DNA from: Streptomyces jumonjinensis
GTDB taxonomy: Bacteria > Actinomycetota > Actinomycetes > Streptomycetales > Streptomycetaceae
DNA length: 51,079 nt
Assembly (NCBI RefSeq): GCF_009600885.1
Contig: NZ_VCLA01000022.1
Location: 1 to 51,079 of the forward strand
Direction of reading: 5' to 3'
The notes under the pieces are model-generated. The model saw only the letters and a program-made list of their open reading frames with translations, had not been told where the DNA came from and made no database searches. The translations under genes and the position numbers were made by a program. The first letter of the stretch is position 1. Every line of letters begins with the position of its first letter. This document shows, piece by piece, positions 1 to 7,067 of the stretch.

Positions 1-480
1 CGCGGCACGGTCCAGGAGATCGTCAGCTCCCCGCTGAAGCGCTGCCGGGAGACGGCGGAAGCGGTCGCCGCCCGGCTGAACCTCGACGTCCGGATCGAGG
101 AGGGGCTGCGCGAGACCGACTTCGGCGCGTGGGAGGGGCTGTCGTTCGCGGAGGTTCAGGAGCGGTACGCCGACGATCTGGCGGCATGGCTCTCCTCGGC
201 GAGGGCGACCCCGACCGGCGGCGGTGAGAGCTTCACCACGGTCGCCCGCCGGGTGGCGGCGGCCCGTGACCGGATCGTGGCCCGCTCGGCGGGCCGTACG
301 GTCCTGCTGGTCACCCATGTCACGCCGATCAAGACCCTGGTGCGGCTGGCCCTCGGCGCACCGCCGGAGTCCGTCTTCAGGATGGAGCTGTCGGCGGCGT
401 CCGTCTCGGCGGTGGCGTACTACGCGGACGGCAACGCGTCCGTACGGCTCCTCAACGACACCTCGCATCTGCGGGGATGA
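1..480 (+). CDS. Bifunctional RNase H/acid phosphatase, C-terminal part (partial)
   Basis: The reading frame is open from the first base and ends at the TGA at 478-480, so the start lies outside the window. The visible 159 residues are the C-terminal half of a histidine-phosphatase (phosphoglycerate-mutase-like) domain. SSPLKRCRETAE near the start is the substrate-side segment of this fold, and VTHVTPIK carries the second catalytic histidine. The RHG motif with the phosphorylated histidine would be upstream and cannot be seen. In Streptomyces the gene upstream of eda encodes an N-terminal RNase HI domain fused to this phosphatase, acting on RNA-DNA hybrids and phosphoesters. That fusion is inferred from synteny, because the RNase H part is absent here. 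Confidence 0.85.
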   Translation, partial: RGTVQEIVSSPLKRCRETAEAVAARLNLDVRIEEGLRETDFGAWEGLSFAEVQERYADDLAAWLSSARATPTGGGESFTTVARRVAAARDRIVARSAGRTVLLVTHVTPIKTLVRLALGAPPESVFRMELSAASVSAVAYYADGNASVRLLNDTSHLRG

Positions 481-487
481 CACGGGC

Positions 488-508
488 CCGGGGGCGCAGG
501 GCCCCCGG
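488..508. terminator. Hairpin between convergent genes
   Basis: CCGGGGGC (488-495) pairs with GCCCCCGG (501-508) over a 5-base loop, just after the stop of the phosphatase gene. It lies between convergent genes, so it could terminate both strands. There is no U-tract, which is usual in Streptomyces. Confidence 0.5.
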
Positions 509-644
509 CTGCGGTGAGCGCCCCGGGGACTTCGGGCCCGGGGCGTCTCCGTTCCCGGGGCCGGGCGTCCGGAGGCAGCCCTGTCCGGGGCGGGCGGGGC
601 GAGTGTCCGGTACCGAGGGCTGACCAGGGGCCGCGTCAGGAGCG

Positions 645-1262
645 TCAGGCGCGCAGGGCGGACGCCTCCGCCGCGAGGGCGGTCACCCGCCCCCAGTCCT
701 TCGCCGCGAGGGCGTCGGCGGGCAGCATCCAGGTGCCGCCCACGCAGCCCACATTGGGCAGCGCCAGATACGAGGGGGCCGAGGCGAGCGAGACGCCGCC
801 GGTCGGGCAGAAGCGGGCCTGGGGCAGCGGGCCCGCCAGGGACTTGAGATAGGCGGTGCCGCCCGCCGCTTCGGCCGGGAAGAACTTCATCTCGGTCACT
901 CCGCGCTCCAGCAGCGCCACCACTTCCGAGGTGGTGGAGACCCCGGGCAGAAACGGCAGGCCCGACCGCCGCATGGCGTCCAGGAGCCGGTCGGTCCAGC
1001 CGGGGCTCACCAGGAACCGCGCCCCGGCGGCCACGGCCGCGTCCACGTTCGCGGCGGAGATCACGGTGCCCGCGCCCACGACCGCCTGCGGCACCTCGGC
1101 CGCGATGGCGCGGATGGCGTCGAGCGCGGCGGGCGTCCGCAGCGTCACCTCGATGGCGGGCAGCCCGCCGGCAACGAGTGCCCGCGCGAGCGGTACGGCG
1201 TCGTCGGCGTTCTCGATGACGACGACGGGGATGACGGGCGCGAGATCCAGCACGGAGGTCAT
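645..1262 (-). CDS. eda: 2-dehydro-3-deoxy-phosphogluconate (KDPG) aldolase
   Basis: This 205-residue class I aldolase has the KDPG/KHG aldolase fold. It cleaves 2-keto-3-deoxy-6-phosphogluconate to pyruvate and glyceraldehyde 3-phosphate in the cytoplasm (Entner-Doudoroff pathway and sugar-acid catabolism). The family pattern is clear: IEVTLRTP holds the catalytic glutamate, GAGTV the phosphate/substrate loop, FLVSPG follows, and MKFFPAE holds the Schiff-base lysine, then CPTGGV. The ATG at 1262 is preferred because AGGATGAG lies just upstream and the family begins MTSVL-like. A longer frame up to 1328 adds 22 atypical residues. It converges on the phosphatase gene. Confidence 0.93.
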   Translation of the reverse strand: MTSVLDLAPVIPVVVIENADDAVPLARALVAGGLPAIEVTLRTPAALDAIRAIAAEVPQAVVGAGTVISAANVDAAVAAGARFLVSPGWTDRLLDAMRRSGLPFLPGVSTTSEVVALLERGVTEMKFFPAEAAGGTAYLKSLAGPLPQARFCPTGGVSLASAPSYLALPNVGCVGGTWMLPADALAAKDWGRVTALAAEASALRA

Positions 1263-1337
1263 GGGCTCATCCTGCCGTTCCCCCGCACAGTGCGCAACGC
1301 GCGTTGCATCCTGCGCAATAGGCGGCAATAGACGCCC

Positions 1338-2138
1338 TTAGTGGATCTGCGTCACCACGACATCCAGCTCCCATGGCCGCCCCGCCCGCGCCGGAGCCTC
1401 TGCCTCCACCGTGTACCCCAGCTCCCGCAGGGCCGTGACCAGCTCCCCGGGACCCTTGGGCTTCGCCCCCGAGACCAGCAGATCCCTGACGATCCGGCCC
1501 TTCGTCGCCTTGTTGAAGTGGCTGACCACCGAACGCTTCTCCACCCCGTCGACCAGCTGGGAGTGCAGCACCCGCACCGTGGCCGTCCGCCCGGCGAGCT
1601 CGCCCTTCGGCTTCCAGGCGGCCGTATACGCCGAGGAGCGCAGATCGAGTACGAGACCACGCGCCGCGATCTCCGGAAGCGCGGCCTCCATGGGTCGGCG
1701 CCAGTACGCCCCCAGCGCGCCGAGCCCCGGCAGCCGTACGCCCATCGAGCAGCGGTACGACGGGATGCGGTCGCCTATCCGCACCGCGCCCCACAGCCCC
1801 GAGAACACCAGCAGCGAGGAGCGCGCCCGGCGTCTGGCGTCCGGGGGCAGGGTCGCGAGCCCGAGGGCGTCGTACAGCACCCCCGTATAGATCTCCCCGG
1901 CCGGCCGGGCGCCCGCCGTCCGCAGCGCCGCGTTCTTCGCGATCTCCCCGCGCAGCCCGTCGCTCAGCCCGAGGATCTCCCGCGCCTTGTCCTCATCGGC
2001 GGCGCAGAGCTCGACCAGCTCATCGAGCACGGCGGCGCGCGCTTCGGCCAGCGCGGGCAGCGACAGCGACCCGGGCTTCAGGGGAGCCCCCCGCCCGGAG
2101 GCGGCCTTGCCCTCGGACGGCGGCAACAGTACGAGCAC
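1338..2138 (-). CDS. yaaA: Peroxide stress protein YaaA (UPF0246/DUF328 family)
   Basis: 266 residues, typical for the family. The N-terminus [11 protein letters not shown] is the YaaA signature, and [10 protein letters not shown] and [14 protein letters not shown] are the other conserved blocks. E. coli YaaA limits free intracellular iron during hydrogen peroxide stress and has a DNA-binding fold. The biochemical activity in actinobacteria is not established. The ATG at 2138 gives the family-typical N-terminus. It lies upstream of eda on the same strand with 75 bases between the frames, so cotranscription is possible. Confidence 0.92.
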   Translation of the reverse strand: MLVLLPPSEGKAASGRGAPLKPGSLSLPALAEARAAVLDELVELCAADEDKAREILGLSDGLRGEIAKNAALRTAGARPAGEIYTGVLYDALGLATLPPDARRRARSSLLVFSGLWGAVRIGDRIPSYRCSMGVRLPGLGALGAYWRRPMEAALPEIAARGLVLDLRSSAYTAAWKPKGELAGRTATVRVLHSQLVDGVEKRSVVSHFNKATKGRIVRDLLVSGAKPKGPGELVTALRELGYTVEAEAPARAGRPWELDVVVTQIH

Positions 2139-2332
2139 GGATCGTTCTCCTCATGCGCATGGAACGGGGCGCGGGGCACACCCCGCGCCAGGGTACGCGC
2201 CCGGGCCGGTCCGGTCCGCTGCTGAGACGGGTGCACCCGCTGCCCTGGTGGCGTGACCGCGTCCTGCATCGGCCTCGGGGCGGAGCCCGGCGTTCCCCGG
2301 CCCGCCCGCATGCCGAGTCGGCGCCCCCGGCC

Positions 2333-2338
2333 TACGCT
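2333..2338 (+). promoter_or_regulatory. -10-like element, possibly leaderless transcript
   Basis: TACGCT ends seven bases before the ATG at 2346. Transcription from it would begin at or beside the start codon, giving a leaderless mRNA, and there is no good Shine-Dalgarno sequence immediately upstream. Prediction only. Confidence 0.35.
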
Positions 2339-2345
2339 CGGTGTC

Positions 2346-3779
2346 ATGCCCCGCCGCCTGATGCGCGTCACCGGCGCAGCCGAGGCTCCGCTGCGGAGCG
2401 CCCTGGGCCGGCTGCGGACGGCGCTCGGTGTGCCCGAGGGCTTTCCGGCGGCCGTGCTCGCGGAGGCGGAGTCCGCGGCCGGGGCCCCACGGCTCCCCGC
2501 CGCCACTGTCGACCTCCCCTTCTTCACCGTCGACCCCCCGGGCTCGGCCGACCTCGACCAGGCGATGCACCTCGCCCGCCACGGCAGCGGCTTCCGGGTC
2601 CACTACGCCATCGCCGACGTGGCCGCCTTCGTCGCCCCGGGCGGCGCGATCGACCGCGAGGCGCACCGCCGCGTACAGACCCTCTACTTCCCGGACGGGA
2701 AGGTTCCGCTGCATCCGCCCGTGCTCTCGGAGGCCGCCGCGAGTCTGCTTCCCGGGCAGACCGTCCCCGCCCTGCTCTGGCGGATCGACCTCGACGCGGA
2801 CGGCCGTACCACCGCGGCCGAGGTGAGAAGGGCGCTGGTACGCAGCCGGGCCCGGCTCGACTACGCCACGGCCCAGGCGCGGATCGACGACGGCACCGCC
2901 CCGGAGGAGCTCGCCCTGCTGCGGGACGTGGGGCTCCGCCGCGAGGAGCTGGAACGCGAGCGCGGCGGGATCTCCCTCCGGACACCCGAGCAGGAGATCA
3001 CCGAACAGGACGGCTCGTACCGGCTGAGCTACCGCGCACCACGCCCGGCCGACGGATGGAACGCACAGCTCTCCCTGCTCACCGGAATGGCCGCCGCCGA
3101 GATCATGACCAGGGCCGGCACCGGTGTGCTGCGTACCCTCCCCACCGCCCCCGGCGGCGCGGTGGCACGGCTGCGCCACTCGGCGAAGGCCCTGCACATC
3201 GACTGGCCGCACCATGTCCCGTACGCCGATGTGGTGCGCTCCCTCGATCCGCGCGACGCCCGTCACGCCGCGTTCCTCCTGGAGTGCACGACCCTGCTGC
3301 GCGGTGCGGGCTACACCGTCTTCACCGGCGGCAGGCTCCCCTCACCCGCGATCCACGCGGCGGTGGCCGCCGCGTACACCCACTGCACCGCGCCGCTGCG
3401 ACGGCTGATCGACCGCTATACGGGCGAGCTGTGCGTGGCGGCCTGCGCCGGGCAGGGGGTGCCCGAGTGGGTGCTGGGCGCGCTCGACGGCCTTCCGGGG
3501 GAGATGGCGGAGGGCGCGCGCCGCGCGAACACGGTCGAGCGGGAGTCCGTGGACATCGTGGAGGCGGCGCTGCTGAGAGGGCGGGTGGGCGAGGTGTTCG
3601 ACGGCTTCGTGGTGGAGGTCGGGGAGCGTGAGCCGAGGGTCGGCACGGTCCATCTGGAGGACCCGGCGGTGGTGGGGCGGGTGGAGGGCGACACCCCTCT
3701 CCCGCTGGGCGAACGGCTGAGGGTGCGCCTCACCCGGGCCGACCCCGGCACGGCGAAGATCCTCTTCATGGCGGTGTGA
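2346..3779 (+). CDS. RNB-domain exoribonuclease (RNase II/R-like)
   Basis: 477 residues. The RNB catalytic domain starts around residue 60: TVDPPGSADLDQAMHLAR carries the clustered aspartates that bind Mg2+, followed by YAIADVAAFV and the YFPDGKVPLHP block. YTHCTAPLRRLIDRY near residue 345 is the conserved C-terminal RNB segment. The family degrades RNA 3' to 5' hydrolytically. The protein is shorter than RNase R and lacks obvious N-terminal cold-shock domains, as in a compact actinobacterial group. The start at 2346 is chosen over an upstream in-frame ATG at 2253 because homology-like sequence and a -10-like element begin here. It sits directly upstream of rnpB. Confidence 0.88.
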   Translation: MPRRLMRVTGAAEAPLRSALGRLRTALGVPEGFPAAVLAEAESAAGAPRLPAATVDLPFFTVDPPGSADLDQAMHLARHGSGFRVHYAIADVAAFVAPGGAIDREAHRRVQTLYFPDGKVPLHPPVLSEAAASLLPGQTVPALLWRIDLDADGRTTAAEVRRALVRSRARLDYATAQARIDDGTAPEELALLRDVGLRREELERERGGISLRTPEQEITEQDGSYRLSYRAPRPADGWNAQLSLLTGMAAAEIMTRAGTGVLRTLPTAPGGAVARLRHSAKALHIDWPHHVPYADVVRSLDPRDARHAAFLLECTTLLRGAGYTVFTGGRLPSPAIHAAVAAAYTHCTAPLRRLIDRYTGELCVAACAGQGVPEWVLGALDGLPGEMAEGARRANTVERESVDIVEAALLRGRVGEVFDGFVVEVGEREPRVGTVHLEDPAVVGRVEGDTPLPLGERLRVRLTRADPGTAKILFMAV

Positions 3780-3803
3780 GCCGCCGCCGGGGGGAACGCC
3801 GGG

Positions 3804-3809
3804 TAGCAT
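3804..3809 (+). promoter_or_regulatory. -10-like box for rnpB
   Basis: TAGCAT lies ten bases before the predicted 5' end of RNase P RNA. No convincing -35 is visible. The spacing suits a housekeeping sigma factor promoter just after the stop codon of the upstream ribonuclease gene. Confidence 0.4.
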
Positions 3810-3819
3810 GGTCGCCACG

Positions 3820-4229
3820 GCAGACGAGCCGGGCGGGCGGCCGCGTGAGGATCCTCCGGATCCTCCCGAGGAACGTCCGGGCTCCACAGGGCAGGGTGGT
3901 GGGTAACGCCCACCCGGGGTGACCCGCGGGACAGTGCCACAGAAAACAGACCGCCGGGGACCTCGGTCCTCGGTAAGGGTGAAACGGTGGTGTAAGAGAC
4001 CACCAGCGCCTGGGGTGACCCAGGCGGCTAGGTAAACCCCACCCGGAGCAAGGTCAAGAGGGGCCGCTGTAACAGGCGGCTCTGCGCGGACGTTCGAGGG
4101 CTGCTCGCCCGAGTCCGCGGGTAGACCGCACGAGACCGGTGGCAACACCGGTCCTAGATGGATGGCCGTCGCCCCGACGACGCGAGGTCCCGGGGCACAG
4201 AACCCGGCGTATAGCCCGACTCGTCTGCC
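3820..4229 (+). ncRNA. rnpB: RNase P RNA (bacterial type A)
   Basis: This is the catalytic RNA that matures tRNA 5' ends with the RnpA protein. The ends pair: GCAGACGAG at 3820-3828 is complementary to CTCGTCTGC at 4220-4228 (helix P1). The 5' conserved core GAGGAACGTCCGGGCTCCA (P4 strand, CR-I) is present, as are ACAGAAAACAGACCGCC and GGTAAGGGTGAAACGGTGG in the middle. The 3' half has the CAGAACCCGGCGTATAG element that closes P4. The length of about 410 nt fits actinobacterial type A RNAs. The last 25 bases recur at 6970-6994, marking this gene as the insertion target of a mobile element. Confidence 0.96.
4203..4227 (+). repeat. attL-like site: rnpB 3' end
   Basis: This 25-base stretch inside the 3' end of rnpB recurs in the same orientation at 6970-6994 with only two mismatches (T to C and G to A in the middle). 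A direct repeat of a structural RNA 3' end is the expected footprint of site-specific integration by a tyrosine recombinase. Confidence 0.75.
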
Positions 4230-4233
4230 CCCA

Positions 4234-4275
4234 AGGGCTTCTGACCAGCAAACTTGCAGGTCAGAAGCCCTTTTT
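4234..4275 (+). terminator. rnpB terminator (left copy)
   Basis: AGGGCTTCTGACC (4234-4246) pairs perfectly with GGTCAGAAGCCCT (4259-4271) over a 12-base loop and is followed by a T-run. This is a classic intrinsic terminator for rnpB. A related but different hairpin follows the second rnpB-end copy at 7008-7050. Confidence 0.85.
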
Positions 4276-4655
4276 CATGGCCTGAGGCAGTGGGATTGAA
4301 TACCGGTACATACCGGTTCAAACGGGATCACTCGGCTGTGAACGTAGCCATGAAAGTAGCCACGAAGGTAGCCACATTTTGCGAGACCGGAGACGGATGT
4401 GGCAGGTCGGGGGTCCCCGGAAGGCAGCCGTTCAGGCGAGCCGCCGCCCCCAGCGCAGAAGCGGGCTGCCGCCGATCCAGCGCAGGTGTGATCTCTCGGT
4501 ACCGCAGGGCTGGTCATCTGCTGTGTCTTTGCGCAAGCAGTTCAGCGAAGGCAGCGGACATGGGAAGACCAGTCCCCGTCTCCCCACCCCCACTGCTGAT
4601 CCATGGCATGGCATTCCATCCGTGAATCCTGGGTGCGTCCCGTATATCTGGTGGG
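4276..4655. other. Gene-poor left arm of the element
   Basis: No frame here has a convincing start, ribosome-binding site and protein-like composition on either strand. The only clear structure is the GTAGCCAC repeat cluster at 4344-4375. The segment may have held an integrase or excisionase gene that was lost. Confidence 0.5.
4344..4375 (+). repeat. Left GTAGCCAC repeat cluster (possible integrase arm sites)
   Basis: Three octamers, GTAGCCAT (4344) and GTAGCCAC (4356 and 4368), are spaced 12 bases start to start. A 23-base stretch beginning at 4341 matches 6895-6917 near the other end with one mismatch. Evenly spaced short direct repeats near an att core are typical arm-type binding sites of tyrosine integrases. 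Confidence 0.6.
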
Positions 4656-5078
4656 GTGAGAGATGACGAGATCAAAGGTACTGGCGCGCTGCTGGTGAAC
4701 GCGGCCGGCCAGTATCTTCTACACCTGCGTGATGACATTCCAGGGATTTGCGACCCGGGGGCGTGGTCGCTGATTGGCGGGAACCGCGAACCTGGGGAAG
4801 GACTGGAAGAGACGATCCAGCGGGAACTGTGGGAGGAAGCCGAGCTGGTGGTCCCCGCTCTGAAGCGGTTCACCGTGGTCGGGAGTACGGGCCCGGACGG
4901 CGTGGTGAAGGGCTTCGTCCAGGTGTTCCGGGGCCGGTGGGACGGGGACGTTGCCGGGCTCCCGCTGTCGGAGGGGATCATGCTGCACTGGTTCGAGCCG
5001 GAGATCGTGCCGCGGCTGCGGATGAGTCAGTGGGCCCAGGAGGCGATCCGCCGGGACCGGGCCTGCGCCCCCGTATGA
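4656..5078 (+). CDS. NUDIX hydrolase
   Basis: 140 residues forming one NUDIX domain. The box is intact: GGNREPGEGLEETIQREL is followed by WEEAEL, which gives the G-x5-E-x7-REUxEE pattern that binds the divalent cation. The family hydrolyses nucleoside diphosphates linked to another moiety; the substrate cannot be predicted here. The start is the GTG at 4656, giving MRDDEIKGTGALL. It is the first gene inside the rnpB-inserted element and converges on the XRE regulator with a hairpin between them. In the element pSAM2 a NUDIX protein (Pif) acts as a transfer-immunity factor, so a role in element biology is possible but unproven. Confidence 0.88.
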   Translation: MRDDEIKGTGALLVNAAGQYLLHLRDDIPGICDPGAWSLIGGNREPGEGLEETIQRELWEEAELVVPALKRFTVVGSTGPDGVVKGFVQVFRGRWDGDVAGLPLSEGIMLHWFEPEIVPRLRMSQWAQEAIRRDRACAPV

Positions 5079-5097
5079 CAGGACCGGGTCGGCGGCG

Positions 5098-5120
5098 TGC
5101 CGGGGCGGCCTGCCCCGGCA
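5098..5120. terminator. Bidirectional hairpin between NUDIX and XRE genes
   Basis: TGCCGGGGC (5098-5106) pairs with GCCCCGGCA (5112-5120) over a 5-base loop between the convergent stops at 5078 and 5134. Confidence 0.65.
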
Positions 5121-5133
5121 CCGGTGCTGTCGG

Positions 5134-6318
5134 TCAGCGGGTGAGCGCGAGTGCCAGTTCGCGGACGCCGGGCGTGTGGAGGTGCCGGGAGGACAGCGAG
5201 CTGACGATCGTGCGGATGGAGGGACGGTCGCGGACCTCGGAGGGGCTGACCCGGAGGGCGGCGAGGAGTTCCCGGGCGGTCTGTTCCGGTTTGCCGTACT
5301 GCCACCAGGCACGGGCGAGGTCGGTGTGCATCCGGCTGGTGCGTTCCGGGGTGGGGAACTGGTCCGGTCGCAGATGCCGCCCGGCCTCCAGCGCGGCCCC
5401 GGCGTCGCCGAGGGCCCAGTGGACGCCGACGGCATAGAGGTCGGCACCGGCCGGGGAGATGCGGAAGAGCCGGTCCGCCGGCGCGGTGGCGGGGAGCCGG
5501 TGGGCGGCGGCAGGCTGATCTTGGTGGCGCAGGACGATCGACAGCTCGCGGGCGGCTGCGGCGGTTGCGATGGGGGACTCGGCGACAGCGGCGTAGGTGG
5601 TGGCGCGGTCGGCGGTGAGCCGGGCCCGTTCGTAGCGGCCGATCTTCCCCAGGACCTGGGTGGCGAGGAGATAGCAGGCGGAGAGCCGGGCGTGGTCCAG
5701 AGGGGTACGGGATCGGGCGGCCCGGTGGGCGTCGCCGAGAAGGCCGGGCAGCTCCGCGAGGAGGGCCGTATGGCGGCCGGTGTCCCACATCTTCCGGGCT
5801 TGGGCGAGACGGTGGTCGACCGGCACGGTGCCGGTGCCGGTGGGGGTGACGGCGAGGGCGTCGTCGATTGCCAGGAGCAGGGAGGCGGGCACGGCCGTGC
5901 CTGCGGCGGTGAGCAGGGTACGGCGGTGCATGGGGTCCTCCTCGGTGGGCGGAGCGTGCGGCGCCACTCTAGTGGGACGGGGATCGGCTCCGGTGGTGAT
6001 GCCGCAGGCTGCCGCCAGAAGAATGGGTGGCAGTCCGACGGCGGTCGCGGCGGCCGTCAGCAGGCGGATGTCCGCAGGGTGCCTGCTGGCTTCCAGGCGG
6101 GAGACGGTGGAGGCGGAGCAGCCGATCCGCACTCCGAGGTCGGCCTGGCGCCAGCCGAGGCGACGGCGGCCGAGCCGGACGAGGCCGGAAGTCGCCGTCA
6201 GTGTGCTCGTCGTGCTTCCGCGCGCCGGGTGTCGTTCCGTGAGTGCCCCGGCTCCCTGGGGAAGACTGGCCGCGTTGCTGTCGTAGGTAGTGGTGAGCGA
6301 GAGGGGCGCACGGTGCAC
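5134..6318 (-). CDS. XRE-family regulator with C-terminal TPR-like region
   Basis: The frame gives up to 394 residues. An HTH lies at about residues 45-80 (RRRLGWRQADLGVRIG then STVSRLEASRH). A hydrophobic stretch follows at about 130-150 and begins MHRRTLLTAAG. The remainder is an alpha-helical, tetratricopeptide-like region (DHRLAQARKMWDTG onwards). This architecture is widespread in Streptomyces regulators of unknown target. The twin-arginine-like segment after the HTH resembles a Tat signal, which is odd for a cytoplasmic regulator. The GTG at 6318 overlaps the divergent antitoxin start (6313), so the real start is probably internal, although no ATG or GTG is well placed. Confidence 0.75.
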   Translation of the reverse strand: MHRAPLSLTTTYDSNAASLPQGAGALTERHPARGSTTSTLTATSGLVRLGRRRLGWRQADLGVRIGCSASTVSRLEASRHPADIRLLTAAATAVGLPPILLAAACGITTGADPRPTRVAPHAPPTEEDPMHRRTLLTAAGTAVPASLLLAIDDALAVTPTGTGTVPVDHRLAQARKMWDTGRHTALLAELPGLLGDAHRAARSRTPLDHARLSACYLLATQVLGKIGRYERARLTADRATTYAAVAESPIATAAAARELSIVLRHQDQPAAAHRLPATAPADRLFRISPAGADLYAVGVHWALGDAGAALEAGRHLRPDQFPTPERTSRMHTDLARAWWQYGKPEQTARELLAALRVSPSEVRDRPSIRTIVSSLSSRHLHTPGVRELALALTR

Positions 6319-6597
6319 GACGGGCCTGTGCTGCGGACCAACATCGGAGATCGGGCGGTCGACCTGCCCGCCAGCCTGGACGGGATTCGGGCCTCCCTAT
6401 CCGAGGACCTGCGGGAGGAGTTCGACCGCGAGATCGGCTCCGCGCTGATCACCGACGTACCCCTCATCGCCGCGCGGTGGTCACTGCCGCAGGAGGCCAG
6501 GGACGAGGACGAAGCCATGCTCCAGCAACTGCGGAACGGCGACTTCAGCGGCTTCACCGGCCTGGACGAGCCCTCTCCTGCCGGAGCCGGCCAGTGA
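6313..6597 (+). CDS. Putative antitoxin (DUF6247-like)
   Basis: 94 residues from a GTG preceded by GAGGGG at suitable spacing. The sequence is acidic and helical (LREEFDREIGSAL, EARDEDEAMLQQL). It ends in GTGA, where its stop overlaps the start of the RelE-like gene, so the two are translationally coupled. Position, size and charge fit the antitoxin of a type II module. The DUF6247 assignment is a recollection of similar pairs in Streptomyces and is less certain than the pairing. An alternative is a regulatory protein for the divergent XRE gene. Confidence 0.7.
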   Translation: MHDGPVLRTNIGDRAVDLPASLDGIRASLSEDLREEFDREIGSALITDVPLIAARWSLPQEARDEDEAMLQQLRNGDFSGFTGLDEPSPAGAGQ

Positions 6598-6845
6598 GCG
6601 GGCGCGCGTACCGGGTGCAGTTCTCCAACGTGGCACGCGCCACTGTGGCCGCGCTGCCCGCGGATGTCCGCAGCCGTTTCGACACGGGTATCAAGAAGCT
6701 CGCGGCCGATCCGTACGGCGCGGGCTCAAAGCCCATCAAGGAGCCGGACTACCGCCAGGCCCTGGTGGGCGGCTGCATCACTTCGTACTACGTCTCCACC
6801 ACAGTGGAGATCGTTTCCGTGACCCGAGTCCAGGGGCCGCCCTGA
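6594..6845 (+). CDS. RelE/ParE-type toxin
   Basis: 83 residues with the family pattern: an N-terminal strand YRVQFS, helix-forming LPADVRSRFDTGIKKLAADPYG, then IKEPDYRQALVGG and the closing strands YYVSTTVEIVSVTRVQ. RelE-type proteins cleave mRNA at the ribosome, whereas ParE relatives poison gyrase; sequence alone does not decide which. The GTG start overlaps the antitoxin stop by four bases. As the last gene before the right att-like site, it plausibly stabilises the element by post-segregational killing. Confidence 0.82.
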   Translation: MSGRAYRVQFSNVARATVAALPADVRSRFDTGIKKLAADPYGAGSKPIKEPDYRQALVGGCITSYYVSTTVEIVSVTRVQGPP

Positions 6846-6897
6846 CCGGAAGCCGACACCCTGGCCCGGCCGTTCCAGGAAGCCCTGCCGTTCCAAC

Positions 6898-6917
6898 GTA
6901 GCCACGAAAGTAGCCAC
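6898..6917 (+). repeat. Right GTAGCCAC repeat pair
   Basis: GTAGCCAC occurs at 6898-6905 and 6910-6917, 12 bases apart and in the same orientation as the left cluster. The surrounding 23 bases (6895-6917) match 4341-4363 with one difference. Confidence 0.6.
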
Positions 6918-6969
6918 AGAAGACCCCTCCCCGCACGTTTGCACAGGTCATAGCGGTACGGAGACAGTC

Positions 6970-6994
6970 CCCGGCGTACAACCCGACTCGTCTG
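6970..6994 (+). repeat. attR-like site: second copy of rnpB 3' end
   Basis: This copy matches 4203-4227 at 23 of 25 bases but is not attached to an rnpB body. It is therefore a displaced 3' end, as expected for the far boundary of an integrated element. Confidence 0.75.
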
Positions 6995-7007
6995 TCGGTT
7001 AACCGGG

Positions 7008-7050
7008 AAGGGCCTCTGACCTGGAGGAATGCCAGGTTAGGGGCCCTTTT
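7008..7050 (+). terminator. Second rnpB-type terminator (right copy)
   Basis: The stem starting AAGGGCCTCTGACCTGG at 7008 pairs imperfectly with the strand at 7032-7047 and is followed by a T-run. It begins like the terminator at 4234 and follows the second rnpB end, so it is probably the ancestral rnpB terminator displaced by the insertion. Confidence 0.7.
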
Positions 7051-7067
7051 TGCGTTTCTGGGCGTCG

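Larger units (their letters stand above)
4203..6994. mobile_element. Integrase-less element inserted in rnpB (CIME-like)
   Basis: The segment is bounded by a direct repeat of the rnpB 3' end and has GTAGCCAC repeat clusters just inside each boundary. Each boundary is followed by its own terminator starting AAGGGC(T/C)TCTGACC, which suggests the element brought a replacement rnpB tail and terminator. The cargo is a NUDIX hydrolase, an XRE/TPR regulator and a toxin-antitoxin pair. No integrase, relaxase, FtsK-like transfer protein or replication gene is visible. It therefore resembles a cis-mobilisable element or the remains of an integrative element. Mobility is inferred from the repeats alone. 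Confidence 0.65.

Noticed and set aside
4310..4330. tRNA T-loop-like GGTTCAAA near the left att
   Set aside because: No cloverleaf can be built around it; the insertion target is rnpB, not a tRNA.
4254..4666. Overlapping plus-strand frames of about 95-123 codons left of the NUDIX gene
   Set aside because: They lack ribosome-binding sites, have poor codon bias and no recognisable motif, and overlap each other. I treat the stretch as non-coding or debris.
5176..6597. 473-codon plus-strand frame covering the XRE gene
   Set aside because: Only its last 94 codons (from the GTG at 6313) make protein sense; the rest is Gly-rich antisense of the XRE gene.
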